Of a DNA stretch of 48,400 bases, positions 8,465 through 16,583 are shown piece after piece. Source of the stretch: Bog-756 sp038210245 (GTDB taxonomy: Bacteria; Actinomycetota; Acidimicrobiia; Acidimicrobiales; RAAP-2); the NCBI GenBank assembly GCA_038210245.1, contig JBBQWW010000017.1, positions 1 to 48,400 on the forward strand, written 5' to 3'. The notes under the pieces are model-generated. The model worked only from the letters and a program-made list of their open reading frames with translations, had not been told where the DNA came from and made no database searches. The translations under genes and the position numbers were made by a program. The first letter of the stretch is position 1. Each line of letters begins with the position of its first letter.

Positions 8465-9214
8465 TCAGCGCCGCACGGTGGGGTGGGCCAGGAGGGTCAC
8501 CGCCGCCCGAGGGGCGGTCCGCTCGTCGAGGTAGGCCGCCAGGCGTTTGTAGACCTTTTTCCCGGCCATGGTCTCGAGCTCCGTCCGCATGCTCACGTAG
8601 ACCGGTTCGTGACCGACGAAGGCCGCGGGGTCCTCGGTACACCACCAGTGGAACTCCTCACCCCCTTCGCCCCAGTGCCGCCGGTCCCACTGGCGCACCA
8701 CCGAGGTCACCCGACCGTCGGCCGCGGTCTCGTCCTCACGGCGGAGTGGCAGCTGCCAGCACACCTCGGGCTTGAGCTCGACGTGGCTGCGGCCCTGGGC
8801 CTCGGCGGCCTTGTGCAGAGCGCACCCCGGGCCGGCGGGGAAGCCCGGCCGGTTGAGGAAGATGCATGCCCCGTCGACCAACCGGGTTCCGAGGTCACCA
8901 TCGGCCAGCTTCTTCACCACGCCCTTCTGGCCCTGCCGGTGGAACTGCCACAGTTCAGGGGTCAGGCCGGCGGCGGCCCGCTCGACGTTCCGGGCGTCCT
9001 TCTTGCCGGTGAAGTGGGCGCCGTAGGAGCAGCAGCCCTGAACCAGCTCGGGCGCCGGCCCGGTCAGCACCCCCTGGCATCCCTGGCCGAAGATGCACAT
9101 CCAGGCGCTGGCCAGGAACGTGACGTCGAACAGCCAGGTGCGTTCCTCGTCGGGATCGTCGAAGCTGACCCATTCGTGCGAGTCGGCGGGCACGTGCTTG
9201 TGGGATGGCGACAC
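8465..9214 (-). CDS. Conserved cysteine-rich protein (YkgJ/DUF3109-like)
   Basis: About 249 aa with cysteines at 40, 46, 61, 62, 117, 131 and 152 (CIFGQGC, GCCSYG, ACIFL, GCALH, VCWQLP), a spacing like the Fe-S or zinc-binding YkgJ/DUF3109 cysteine cluster family. No membrane segment or signal is evident. The start is uncertain: GTG 9214 is used, but AAGGG lies directly against it, and GTG 9193 is possible. It is divergent from nfuA with only 18 bp between start codons, which hints that the two are made together. The family assignment is inference from cysteine spacing. Confidence 0.72.
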   Translation of the reverse strand: MSPSHKHVPADSHEWVSFDDPDEERTWLFDVTFLASAWMCIFGQGCQGVLTGPAPELVQGCCSYGAHFTGKKDARNVERAAAGLTPELWQFHRQGQKGVVKKLADGDLGTRLVDGACIFLNRPGFPAGPGCALHKAAEAQGRSHVELKPEVCWQLPLRREDETAADGRVTSVVRQWDRRHWGEGGEEFHWWCTEDPAAFVGHEPVYVSMRTELETMAGKKVYKRLAAYLDERTAPRAAVTLLAHPTVRR

Positions 9215-9219
9215 GCCCT

Positions 9220-9225
9220 TATGAT
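9220..9225 (+). promoter_or_regulatory. -10 box TATGAT, leaderless arrangement for the NfuA-like gene
   Basis: TATGAT ends 7 nt before ATG 9233. It lies inside the 18-bp gap to the divergent cysteine-rich gene, so its -35 region overlaps that gene's first codons. Confidence 0.6.
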
Positions 9226-9232
9226 GACAGGC

Positions 9233-9889
9233 ATGAGTGAAGCCCGTGAGGACATCCGCCCGGTGTTGACCGTGACTCCCGAGGCCCGGGCCACCGTGCT
9301 CGAGGTGCTGGCCAGCGAGGCCGACGCCGAGACCCTGGCCCTCTGGCTCGAGATCAACGGCGAGAGCAACGGCGCCTACGCCTACGACATGTACTTCCAG
9401 GCGCTGGCCGACGCCAGCGCCGGTGACGTGGTGCAGCACGACGACGACCTCCCGGTGGTGGTGCCCCAGGCCAGCGTGGAGCGCCTGCAGGGGGCCACGC
9501 TCGACTTCGTCACCGACGAGTCCGGCGAGGGCGGCCTGGTCGTGGTCAATCCCAACACGCCTCCGGTGCCCACACTGGCGGGACTGGGCTCCACCCCGGA
9601 GGTGGACCTCTCCGACCCACTGGCCCAGCGGGTGGTGTCGGTGCTCGAGGAGCAGGTCAATCCCAGCATCGCCGCCCACGGCGGCCGGGCCGACCTGGTG
9701 GCCGTGGAAGAGACCTCCGTCTACCTCCGCCTGAGCGGCGGTTGCCAGGGATGCGGCATGGCCAAGGCCACGCTGTCCCAGGGCATCGAGGTCATCCTGC
9801 GTGAGGCCATTCCCGAGCTCACCAACATCGTCGATGTCACCGATCACGCCGACGGGACCAACCCTTACTACGAGCCGGCCCACAGCTGA
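9233..9889 (+). CDS. NfuA-like Fe-S cluster carrier (degenerate A-type domain + NifU domain)
   Basis: 218-aa carrier expected to receive Fe-S clusters from the SUF machinery and pass them to apo-proteins. Residues 10-105 resemble an A-type (IscA/HesB) domain but lack its three ligand cysteines, as in NfuA. Residues 125-205 are a NifU C-terminal domain with the bridging CxxC at C171/C174 (SGGCQGCGMA) and SIAAHGG. ATG 9233 follows a TATGAT box by 7 nt with no ribosome binding site. Client enzymes are not identifiable from the window. Confidence 0.9.
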   Translation: MSEAREDIRPVLTVTPEARATVLEVLASEADAETLALWLEINGESNGAYAYDMYFQALADASAGDVVQHDDDLPVVVPQASVERLQGATLDFVTDESGEGGLVVVNPNTPPVPTLAGLGSTPEVDLSDPLAQRVVSVLEEQVNPSIAAHGGRADLVAVEETSVYLRLSGGCQGCGMAKATLSQGIEVILREAIPELTNIVDVTDHADGTNPYYEPAHS

Positions 9890-9984
9890 CCACCTGACCG
9901 GGTGAACCGTCCGGTCGCCCGCCTCGCCCCGGCCCGGAGCTGAGGTCCGCCCCGACGATGCCCGATCCGGCCAGGTGGGTCCGG

Positions 9985-9990
9985 TACCTT
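9985..9990 (+). promoter_or_regulatory. -10 box TACCTT, leaderless arrangement for the prepilin peptidase
   Basis: TACCTT ends 8 nt before GTG 9999. An upstream in-frame GTG at 9975 lies before the box, so the box favours 9999. Confidence 0.45.
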
Positions 9991-9998
9991 TTCGTGAC

Positions 9999-10868
9999 GT
10001 GGACACGCTCCTGGTTGCCGGCACCACCGTTGCCGGCCTGATCGTCGGCGCCGTGCTGGACCCTCTGGGTCAGCGGGAGGCCGACCGCAGCCGTGCCGAG
10101 GACGAGCGTCGCCGGGCCGAACGCATCGCCGAGGAGGAGGGCGCCGCCGGGGGGAGCGGGCCGGGGCCCGAGGAGCACCACCTGCACCTCGGGCATCTCG
10201 AGGAGTCGGTCGGGGAGGCGCTGTCCGCGGCCGACTCCGACGACTCCGACGATCCGACCCCGGAGGACCGGACGGTCCCCAACCTGGTCCCGGCGGGCAC
10301 CGTGCCGGCCCGCACCGCCGTGGCCGCACTGGTCACCGGCGTCCTGTTCGCGGCGGCGGCCGTCCACTTCGGCCGGGACCTGGCCCTCGCCCCCTACTGC
10401 GTGTTCCTGGCCCTGCTGGTGGGGGTGTCGGTCACCGACCTCACCCATCGCCTGGTGCCGCGCCGCCTGATCTACGGCGCCCTGGTCCTCATCGTCCCGC
10501 TGCTGGTGTTGAGCTCGGCCGTGGACCACACCTGGCACAGCCTGACCGGCTCCCTCATCGGGGGAGCCGTGGCCTTCGCCCTGTTCTTCGCCGTCTGGTG
10601 GTTCATCCCCCGGGGGATGGGCTTCGGGGATGTGCGTCTGGCTGGAGCCATCGGATTCACCACTGGATGGCTCAGTCTTCTCCACGCCTACGTGGCCTTC
10701 CTGGCCGGATTCCTGGTGGGGATGGTGTTCGGCCTGGTCCTGATGGTGGTGTCCTCGGCCGGTCGGAAGACCCGGATTCCCTTTGCCCCGTCGTTAGCCG
10801 TGGGCGCCGTGATCGCCGTCTTCTGGGGTGGCCATATCGCCCAGAGCCTGTTCCACCCGGGTTCCTGA
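9999..10868 (+). CDS. Prepilin peptidase, A24 family
   Basis: Membrane aspartic peptidase that cleaves type IV prepilin-like leader peptides. From GTG 9999 it is 289 aa. The two catalytic aspartates are visible: D147 in TDLTHRLVP and D211 in GMGFGD. About eight hydrophobic segments occur, but the N-terminus is odd. After a first helix (1-20) comes a hydrophilic stretch of roughly 85 residues (20-105), acidic and without the paired CxxC zinc motifs of the methyltransferase domain of PilD-type enzymes. It probably cleaves without N-methylating. Location beside aroC is a common actinobacterial arrangement. No pilin gene is in the window. Confidence 0.88.
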   Translation: MDTLLVAGTTVAGLIVGAVLDPLGQREADRSRAEDERRRAERIAEEEGAAGGSGPGPEEHHLHLGHLEESVGEALSAADSDDSDDPTPEDRTVPNLVPAGTVPARTAVAALVTGVLFAAAAVHFGRDLALAPYCVFLALLVGVSVTDLTHRLVPRRLIYGALVLIVPLLVLSSAVDHTWHSLTGSLIGGAVAFALFFAVWWFIPRGMGFGDVRLAGAIGFTTGWLSLLHAYVAFLAGFLVGMVFGLVLMVVSSAGRKTRIPFAPSLAVGAVIAVFWGGHIAQSLFHPGS

Positions 10869-10926
10869 CGATGACCGACGCCCTCGACGGTGGTTCCGGC
10901 GGGCCGGGGCCGGTCGGACCCCCGAG

Positions 10927-10932
10927 TAGATT
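10927..10932 (+). promoter_or_regulatory. -10 box TAGATT, leaderless arrangement for aroC
   Basis: TAGATT ends 7 nt before ATG 10940 and would drive the aroC-K-B-Q-pepP-efp run. No ribosome binding site is present. Confidence 0.6.
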
Positions 10933-10939
10933 TGCCTGA

Positions 10940-12166
10940 ATGCTCCGCTACCTGACCGCCGGTGAATCGCACGGACGCGCCCTCGTGGTCATCGTCGAGG
11001 GCATGCCGGCCGGGCTGTTGGTGACGGCTGAGGACATCCAGCGGGGCCTGGCCCGACGCCGGTTGGGTTTCGGTCGGGGACCCCGGATGCGGTTCGAGGC
11101 CGATGAGATCAGCCTGGTCGGGGGGATACGCCACGGGAGGACCCTGGGCTCGCCGGTGGCCATCGAGATCGCCAACACCGAGTGGCCCAAGTGGGAGACG
11201 GAGATGTCTCCCAGTCCCGGTCTGCCCTCCAAGGTGCTGACCCAGCCGCGACCGGGTCATGCTGACCTGTCGGGGATGCTCAAGTACGGGCTGGACGACG
11301 CCCGCGACGTCCTGGAGCGGGCCTCGGCCCGCGAGACGGCCGCCCGGGTGGCGGCGGGCACGTTGGCCAAGCTCCTGCTGGCCCAGATCGGGATCGATGT
11401 GCTCAGCCACGTGGTCCAGCTGGGGCCGGAGCGGTCCGAGTCGAAGGGGCTGCCCACCGTGGAGGAGCTGCTGGCCGTGGACGCCTCGCAGGTCCGGTGC
11501 ACCGATCCCGAAGCCGAGGCCCGCATGGTGGCCGCGGTCAAGGCGGCGGCCAAGGTCGGCGACTCCCTCGGCGGGGTGGCCGAGGTGATCGCCTACGGCG
11601 TGCCCGTCGGTCTCGGTAGCCACGTGCAGTGGGATCGCAAGCTCGACGCCATGCTGGCCCAGGCCCTCATGAGCATCCAGGCGGTCAAGGCCGTGGAGCT
11701 CGGGGAGGGTTTCGCGCTGGCTGGACTCCGGGGATCGGTGGCCCACGACGCCATCCGCATGGCGGGGGGGAGCGGCGGCCACGGGGACGACGACGGCCTG
11801 CTGGCCGGGGGCTATGCCCGGGACACCCATCATGCCGGGGGTATCGAAGGGGGCATCTCGACGGGTACGCCCATCGTGGCCCGGGCCTCCATGAAGCCCT
11901 TGGCCACCCTCAATCGGCCCACGCTGGGCACCGTGGACGTGGTGACGAAGGCGTCGACGGTGTCGTTCAAGGAGCGCACCGACGTCACCGCCGTGCCGGC
12001 CATGGGTGTGGTGGCCGAGACCATGGTCGCCCTGGTGCTGGCGTCCGAGGCCCTGCGCAAGTTCGGCGGGGACTCGGTCGAGGAGTTCCGGCGGAACCGC
12101 CTCGGCTATCTGGCCGCGCTGGGGGAGACCCCCTCGGCGGCCGTGGCGCCACCGAACGATGGTTGA
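10940..12166 (+). CDS. aroC: Chorismate synthase
   Basis: Last step of the shikimate pathway: 5-enolpyruvylshikimate-3-phosphate to chorismate, using reduced FMN. 408 aa, normal length. Signatures are GESHGRAL at 8-15, GRGPRMRFE near 45, RASARETAARVAAG near 130 and GIEGGISTGTP near 300. It is the first gene of a tight shikimate cluster; aroE, present at this place in some relatives, is not here. aroC makes the chorismate used by menD (seen at 1-1609) and for aromatic amino acids. Confidence 0.97.
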   Translation: MLRYLTAGESHGRALVVIVEGMPAGLLVTAEDIQRGLARRRLGFGRGPRMRFEADEISLVGGIRHGRTLGSPVAIEIANTEWPKWETEMSPSPGLPSKVLTQPRPGHADLSGMLKYGLDDARDVLERASARETAARVAAGTLAKLLLAQIGIDVLSHVVQLGPERSESKGLPTVEELLAVDASQVRCTDPEAEARMVAAVKAAAKVGDSLGGVAEVIAYGVPVGLGSHVQWDRKLDAMLAQALMSIQAVKAVELGEGFALAGLRGSVAHDAIRMAGGSGGHGDDDGLLAGGYARDTHHAGGIEGGISTGTPIVARASMKPLATLNRPTLGTVDVVTKASTVSFKERTDVTAVPAMGVVAETMVALVLASEALRKFGGDSVEEFRRNRLGYLAALGETPSAAVAPPNDG

Positions 12167-12686
12167 CCGGATCATCCTGGTCGGCATGATGGGGGTGGGG
12201 AAGACAACCACGGGGCGACTGCTGGCCGAACGCCTGGGCTGGCCGTACCTCGACTCGGACGCCCAGGTCATGGCCGATACCGGGCGCAGCGTCCCCGAGC
12301 TCTTCGCCGAGCGGGGCGAGGCCGCCTTCCGGGCCGAGGAGGAGCGGGTGCTGACCGAGGCCCTGTCCGGTGAGCGGCCGGTCGTGGTGTCGGCCGCCGG
12401 AGGGGTGGTGCTGTCGCCGACCAACCGTGCGTTGCTGGATCGATCGGGCACGGTGGTCTGGCTCCGGGCCGAGCCCGAGGTGTTGGCGTCACGGGTGGGC
12501 GACGGGGTGGGTCGCCCCCTGCTGGACGACGACCCGGCCGCCACGCTGGTCGAGCTGTACCGGGTGCGCCGCCCGCTCTACGAGGCGGTGGCCGACGTGG
12601 TGGTCGATGTCGACCGCCTACCTCCCGACCACGTGGTGGACCGGGTGCTGGCGGCGGCCGGATTCGGATCCGGAGGTCGGGCGTGA
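12159..12686 (+). CDS. aroK: Shikimate kinase
   Basis: Phosphorylates shikimate at the 3-hydroxyl with ATP. 175 aa from ATG 12159, overlapping aroC by 8 nt (ATGGTTGA). The P-loop is GMMGVGKTT, followed by DSD for substrate and magnesium binding and RAEEERVL. The glycine motif reads SAAGGVVL, with Ala for the first Gly of the usual GGG. The lid region has GRPLL and RRPLYEAVA. Translation is probably coupled to aroC. Confidence 0.95.
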   Translation: MVDRIILVGMMGVGKTTTGRLLAERLGWPYLDSDAQVMADTGRSVPELFAERGEAAFRAEEERVLTEALSGERPVVVSAAGGVVLSPTNRALLDRSGTVVWLRAEPEVLASRVGDGVGRPLLDDDPAATLVELYRVRRPLYEAVADVVVDVDRLPPDHVVDRVLAAAGFGSGGRA

Positions 12687-13759
12687 CCACGGTCCCCGTC
12701 GAACTGGGAGACCGGAGCTACCAGGTGACGGTGGGCCCCGGCGTCCGCCATCACCTGGCCGAAACGGTGGCCCGGGAGGTGCCCGGAGCGGCCCGGGCCG
12801 CCGTGGTCACCCAGGCCGGGATCGGTGTCGAGGTCGACCCCGGGGTCCCCTTCGAGCGGTTCACGGTACCCGAGGGCGAGGAGGCCAAATCCCTGGCCGT
12901 GGTGGAGGACCTCTGCCGCTCGTTCGCCCGCGCCGGGATCAGCCGTTCTGACCTCGTGGTGGCCGTCGGCGGGGGGGTGGTGACCGATCTGGCCGGCTTC
13001 GCCGCCGCCTCGTTCCACCGGGGGACGCCCTACATCAACGTGGCCACCACCCTGCTGGGCCAGGTCGACGCCGCCGTCGGTGGCAAGACCGGGGTGAACC
13101 TGCCCGAGGGCAAGAACCTGGTGGGGGCGTTCTGGCAGCCCCGGGCCGTACTGTGCGACACCGAGGTGCTGACCACCCTGCCCCCGAGGGAGTGGGCGTC
13201 GGGCCGGGGGGAGATGGCCAAGTACGCGTTCCTCGACGGGGAGGTGGCCGCCGGGTCGGGCCCTGGCGCCTCGCTCCTCGACCTGCCCCTCGACCAGCAG
13301 GTGGCCCGGTGCGTAGCCATCAAGGCCAGGGTGGTGGCCTCCGACGAGCGGGAGGGGGACCGCCGGATGCTCCTCAACTACGGGCACACGCTGGCCCACG
13401 CCTTGGAGGCGACCGCCTTCGAGCCCGGCGGCGGCTGGGATCTGCGTCACGGGGAGGCCGTGGCCATCGGTCTGGTCTTCGCCGGGCAGCTGGCCCGACG
13501 CCTGGGCCGGATCGACGACCAGCGCGAGGAGTTGCACCGGAGGGTGGTCGGCGGGTTCGACCTCTCCTCCCTCCTGCCCCACGACGCCGACCCCGAGCAA
13601 CTGGTGTCGTTCATGGCCCGCGACAAGAAAGCCCACCACGACCTCACCTTCGTGCTCGACGGTCCTGACGGGGTGGCGGTGGTGCATGGCGTCGACCGGT
13701 CCGAAGTGGTCGCTACCCTGGCAGCCATGGACCGCACGCAGCCGGGTGGCCGACGATGA
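12683..13759 (+). CDS. aroB: 3-dehydroquinate synthase
   Basis: Converts DAHP to 3-dehydroquinate with NAD and a divalent metal. 358 aa from GTG 12683, sharing GTGA with the aroK stop. The NAD site is VVAVGGGVVTDLAGF (92-106), followed by TTLLGQVDAAVGGKTGVN. Metal ligands map to E177 (GEMAKY), H235 (YGHTLAHA) and H256 (RHGEAV). The C-terminal DKKAHH block is also present. Confidence 0.97.
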   Translation: MTTVPVELGDRSYQVTVGPGVRHHLAETVAREVPGAARAAVVTQAGIGVEVDPGVPFERFTVPEGEEAKSLAVVEDLCRSFARAGISRSDLVVAVGGGVVTDLAGFAAASFHRGTPYINVATTLLGQVDAAVGGKTGVNLPEGKNLVGAFWQPRAVLCDTEVLTTLPPREWASGRGEMAKYAFLDGEVAAGSGPGASLLDLPLDQQVARCVAIKARVVASDEREGDRRMLLNYGHTLAHALEATAFEPGGGWDLRHGEAVAIGLVFAGQLARRLGRIDDQREELHRRVVGGFDLSSLLPHDADPEQLVSFMARDKKAHHDLTFVLDGPDGVAVVHGVDRSEVVATLAAMDRTQPGGRR

Positions 13760-14223
13760 CGGCCGAGCGGCTGATCGTGCTGCTGTCGGGCCCCAACCTC
13801 GACCTGCTCGGCGAGCGGGAGCCGTCGGTCTACGGGACGGCCACCCTCGACGACCACGTGGCTACGGCCACGGGGGCGGCCTCGGCGTTGGGCTACGTGA
13901 TCGAGCACCAGCAGACCAACCATGAGGGGGCACTGGTGGAGGCGGTCCACGCCGCCCGGGGACGGGCCGACGCCATCATCATTAACGCCGGCGCCCTCTC
14001 GCACACCTCCTGGTCCCTCCACGACGCCCTGGCCGCCTTCGACGGCGTGGTGGTGGAGCTGCACCTGTCCAACCCGGCCGCCCGGGAGCCGTTCCGACAT
14101 ACCTCGGTGATCGCCCCGGTGGCCGACGGCTGCATCGCCGGGTTCGGCGGAATCGGCTACGGGCTGGCCGTGGACGCCGTGCACCGCCTGCTCACCGCCC
14201 CCGCGGCCCCGGGAGCAGCGTGA
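13756..14223 (+). CDS. aroQ: Type II 3-dehydroquinate dehydratase
   Basis: Dehydrates 3-dehydroquinate to 3-dehydroshikimate; small dodecameric type II enzyme, 155 aa. Signatures are GPNLDLLGEREPSVYG (12-27, with the catalytic Tyr26), QTNHEG, INAGALSHTSWSLHDAL and ELHLSNPAAREPFRHTS with the catalytic His. It begins at ATG 13756 with a 4-nt ATGA overlap with aroB. It ends with a GTGA overlap into the peptidase gene. Confidence 0.96.
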   Translation: MTAERLIVLLSGPNLDLLGEREPSVYGTATLDDHVATATGAASALGYVIEHQQTNHEGALVEAVHAARGRADAIIINAGALSHTSWSLHDALAAFDGVVVELHLSNPAAREPFRHTSVIAPVADGCIAGFGGIGYGLAVDAVHRLLTAPAAPGAA

Positions 14224-15383
14224 CGGGCCCGACGCTGGCACCACTGGAGGTGGCCGGCCGGCTGGAGCGCCTCCGCCTGGTCCTCACCGCGGCCGGCACC
14301 GAAGGAGCGGGAGTCGGAGGGCTGCTGGTCACCACCCCTGCCAACATCCGGTGGCTCACCGGCTTCGGTGGGTCGGCCGGGCTCCTGCTGGTCACCGCGG
14401 ACCGGGCGGTGCTCACCACCGACGGGCGCTACCGGGCCCAGTCGGCCGAGCAGTTGACCGAGGCGGGTGTGGACGGCGAGGTGGCCGTCACCATCGGTGG
14501 GGTGCAGGTCCAGCGGGACGCCCTCCATGAGGCCGCCCGACGCTGCCCGCTCCTGGCGCTCGAGAGCGATCACGTGACGTGGTCGGCCCAACAGTCGTGG
14601 GCCGAGGTCTTCGCCCCGTCGTCACTCGTCCCCACCCGCGGGCTGGTGGAGGGTCTGCGCATGGTGAAGGACCGCGGCGAGGTGGACCGCATGGCCAGGG
14701 CCGCCGCCATCGCCGACGACGCGCTGGCCTCGGTGCTGCCCCTCCTGGTCGCGGCGGGCTCCACCCGGAGCCGCACCCCATCCGACGGTGGCCTCACCGA
14801 GTCGCGTTTCGCCGCGGCCCTGGACCACGCCATGCGGGAGCGGGGGGCCGAGGACCGGGCCTTCGAGACCATCGTGGCGTCGGGCGAGAACTCGGCCAAG
14901 CCCCATGCCCGACCCGGCGGCCGGTCCATCCGGCCCGGTGACCCGGTGGTGGTCGACTTCGGAGCCGTGTACGACGGATACCGCTCGGACATGACCCGCA
15001 CCTTCTGCGTGGGTGGGGCGCCCACCGGCGAACTGGCCACTGTGTTCGAGGTGGTGGCCGAGTCCCAGCGGCTGGGGGTGGCCCAGGTGGTGCCCGGAGT
15101 CACCACCGGCTCGGTGGACCAGGCCTGCCGCGACGCCATCGCCGCCTCAGGATGGGCCGAGCGTTTCGAGCACGGGACCGGGCACGGTGTGGGGCTGGAC
15201 ATCCACGAGGGGCCCTCGGTGGGCCCGGGGTCAACTGCTATTCTCGTGCCCGGCACCGTAGTCACCGTGGAACCCGGCGTGTACCTACCCGGGACCGGTG
15301 GGGTCCGTATCGAGGACACCTTGGTGGTGACGGAACACGGCAGCCGACCGCTCACCCAGTTCCCGAAGGAAGTCGCTGTCTGA
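14220..15383 (+). CDS. Xaa-Pro aminopeptidase (M24B family)
   Basis: Dinuclear-metal aminopeptidase that removes an N-terminal residue before proline. 387 aa from GTG 14220. The N-terminal creatinase-like domain (1-140) contains NIRWLTGFGGSAG. The pita-bread domain carries the five metal ligands: D246 and D257 (VVDFGAVYDGYRSDMTRTF), H322 (GTGHGVGLDIHE), E351 (VEPGVY) and E365 (RIEDT). It lies between aroQ and efp as in many Gram-positives, with start/stop overlaps at both ends, so it is probably co-translated with EF-P. Confidence 0.94.
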   Translation: MTGPTLAPLEVAGRLERLRLVLTAAGTEGAGVGGLLVTTPANIRWLTGFGGSAGLLLVTADRAVLTTDGRYRAQSAEQLTEAGVDGEVAVTIGGVQVQRDALHEAARRCPLLALESDHVTWSAQQSWAEVFAPSSLVPTRGLVEGLRMVKDRGEVDRMARAAAIADDALASVLPLLVAAGSTRSRTPSDGGLTESRFAAALDHAMRERGAEDRAFETIVASGENSAKPHARPGGRSIRPGDPVVVDFGAVYDGYRSDMTRTFCVGGAPTGELATVFEVVAESQRLGVAQVVPGVTTGSVDQACRDAIAASGWAERFEHGTGHGVGLDIHEGPSVGPGSTAILVPGTVVTVEPGVYLPGTGGVRIEDTLVVTEHGSRPLTQFPKEVAV

Positions 15384-15943
15384 TGGCCGTCTCCACCAAC
15401 GATCTGCGTAACGGCATGACCCTCAACCTGCCCGAGGGGCTGTTCGCAGTGGTCGAGTTCCAGCACGTCAAACCGGGCAAGGGCGGCGCGTTCGTCAGGA
15501 CCAAGCTGAAGAACTCGCGGACCGGCGCCGTGATCGAGCGGACCTATCGGGCCGACGAGAAGCTCGAACAAGCCATCATCGACAAGCGGGAGATGCAGTT
15601 CCTCTACCGGGACGGATCGGACTACGTGTTCATGGACACCGCGTCCTACGAGCAGCTGCAGGTCAACACCGACCTCTTGGGCGACGCCCCCAACTTCTTG
15701 AAAGAGGGGGACGACGCCGTCCTGCAGTTCTTCGGCAGCGAGATCGTGGGGGTCGACCTCCCGGCCTCGGTGGAGCTCACCGTGGCCGACACCGAGCCCG
15801 GGCTCCAGGGGGACCGGGTCTCCGGCGCCCGCAAGCCGGCCACGCTGGAGACCGGCCTGGTGCTACAGGTCCCGCTGTTCGTCAACCCCGGTGAGAAGAT
15901 CAAGGTCGATACCCGGACGGGGGAGTACCTGACCCGGGCCTGA
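15383..15943 (+). CDS. efp: Elongation factor P
   Basis: Relieves ribosome stalling at polyproline stretches; cytoplasmic, 186 aa in three beta-barrel domains. ATG 15383 overlaps the peptidase stop (TGATG). The tip loop of domain I reads KPGKGGAFVR, with Lys33 where E. coli carries beta-lysyl-lysine. No epmA/epmB gene is in the window, so modification status is open. The C-terminal signature is VPLFVNPGEKIKVDTRTGEY. Several proteins in this window have Pro-rich tails that could depend on it (IF-3, the CSD protein, the methyltransferase). Confidence 0.97.
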   Translation: MAVSTNDLRNGMTLNLPEGLFAVVEFQHVKPGKGGAFVRTKLKNSRTGAVIERTYRADEKLEQAIIDKREMQFLYRDGSDYVFMDTASYEQLQVNTDLLGDAPNFLKEGDDAVLQFFGSEIVGVDLPASVELTVADTEPGLQGDRVSGARKPATLETGLVLQVPLFVNPGEKIKVDTRTGEYLTRA

Positions 15944-16059
15944 TCCGGGACCGGGTACCGGGGTGTCCCGGGACCGCTCCGACGTCCCTACCTCCTCCGC
16001 TCGGACGCCGGACTCACCGTCGGACCTTCCGTCGGTCCGAAACGCAACGATCGGTGACC

Positions 16060-16455
16060 ATGGAATCTGCACCTCGCCATCAGGCCCGGGAACGGGCCCT
16101 GACCCTCCTCTATGAGGCGGAGCTCAAGGACTCCCTGCCCTCGGTGGTGCTGGGTGACCTCCCGATGGCCCCCGACACCTACACCACCGAGCTGGTGGAA
16201 ACGGTGGAGTCCCGGGGCGCCGAGATCGACACGATGATCGACGACACCGCCATCGGGTGGGATCTGGGACGGATGGCAGTGGTGGACCGCAACGTGCTCC
16301 GCCTGGCCGTGGCCGAGCTCCTGTCCTTCCCCGACGTCCCTACCGCGGTGATCCTCAACGAGGCGGTGGAGCTGGCGTCGGCCTACTCCACCGACGACTC
16401 GGGGCGGTTCGTCAACGGCGTGCTGGCCGCCTTGGCCGCCACGATCCGTCCCTGA
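16060..16455 (+). CDS. nusB: Transcription antitermination factor NusB
   Basis: RNA-binding partner of NusE(S10) in rRNA antitermination. 131 aa from ATG 16060; GTG 16054 is the only near alternative. The N-terminal RHQARERALTLLYEAEL helix and the C-terminal ILNEAVELASAYSTDDSGRFVNGVL block are characteristic. It follows efp after 116 bp in which I see no clear promoter, as in the common efp-nusB pairing. Confidence 0.94.
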   Translation: MESAPRHQARERALTLLYEAELKDSLPSVVLGDLPMAPDTYTTELVETVESRGAEIDTMIDDTAIGWDLGRMAVVDRNVLRLAVAELLSFPDVPTAVILNEAVELASAYSTDDSGRFVNGVLAALAATIRP

Positions 16456-16499
16456 GTGTCGCTCGGCCCGCTCATGACCGCCCGGCCGCGGGGTGGCGG

Positions 16500-16530
16500 T
16501 TGATCACGGGGGCGGTGCAGCAGGTATAGT
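16500..16530 (+). promoter_or_regulatory. Promoter of the pyr operon
   Basis: -10 TATAGT at 16525-16530 and a weaker -35 TTGATC at 16500-16505, spaced 19 bp. The transcript would start around 16537, just at the base of the PyrR-binding hairpin. Confidence 0.6.
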
Positions 16531-16538
16531 CGGTGCCT

Positions 16539-16580
16539 GACCGTGAAGCGGGTCCCGTGAGGCCCGTACGGACAGGAGGA
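16539..16580 (+). promoter_or_regulatory. PyrR-binding hairpin abutting the pyrR ribosome binding site
   Basis: The 14-nt core GGTCCCGTGAGGCC (16551-16564) fits the known PyrR recognition consensus ARUCCNGNGAGGYU. The only two deviations (A to G and U to C) pair with each other, keeping the helix. The predicted fold is 54-55 with 61-62 closing a CGTGA loop, bulged T53, 48-52 with 63-67, a 5' GAA internal loop (45-47), and a lower stem 39-44 with 68-73 containing one A-A mismatch. The strong ribosome binding site AGGAGG starts at 16574, directly after the stem. Bound PyrR should therefore occlude translation initiation of pyrR, and possibly the operon. No terminator/antiterminator pair is seen. 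Confidence 0.75.
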
Positions 16581-16583
16581 AGC

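Noticed and set aside
10688..12544. 618-codon open frame antisense to aroC/aroK
   Set aside because: High-GC shadow frame with Arg/His/Gln-rich translation and no domain; the plus strand genes are certain.
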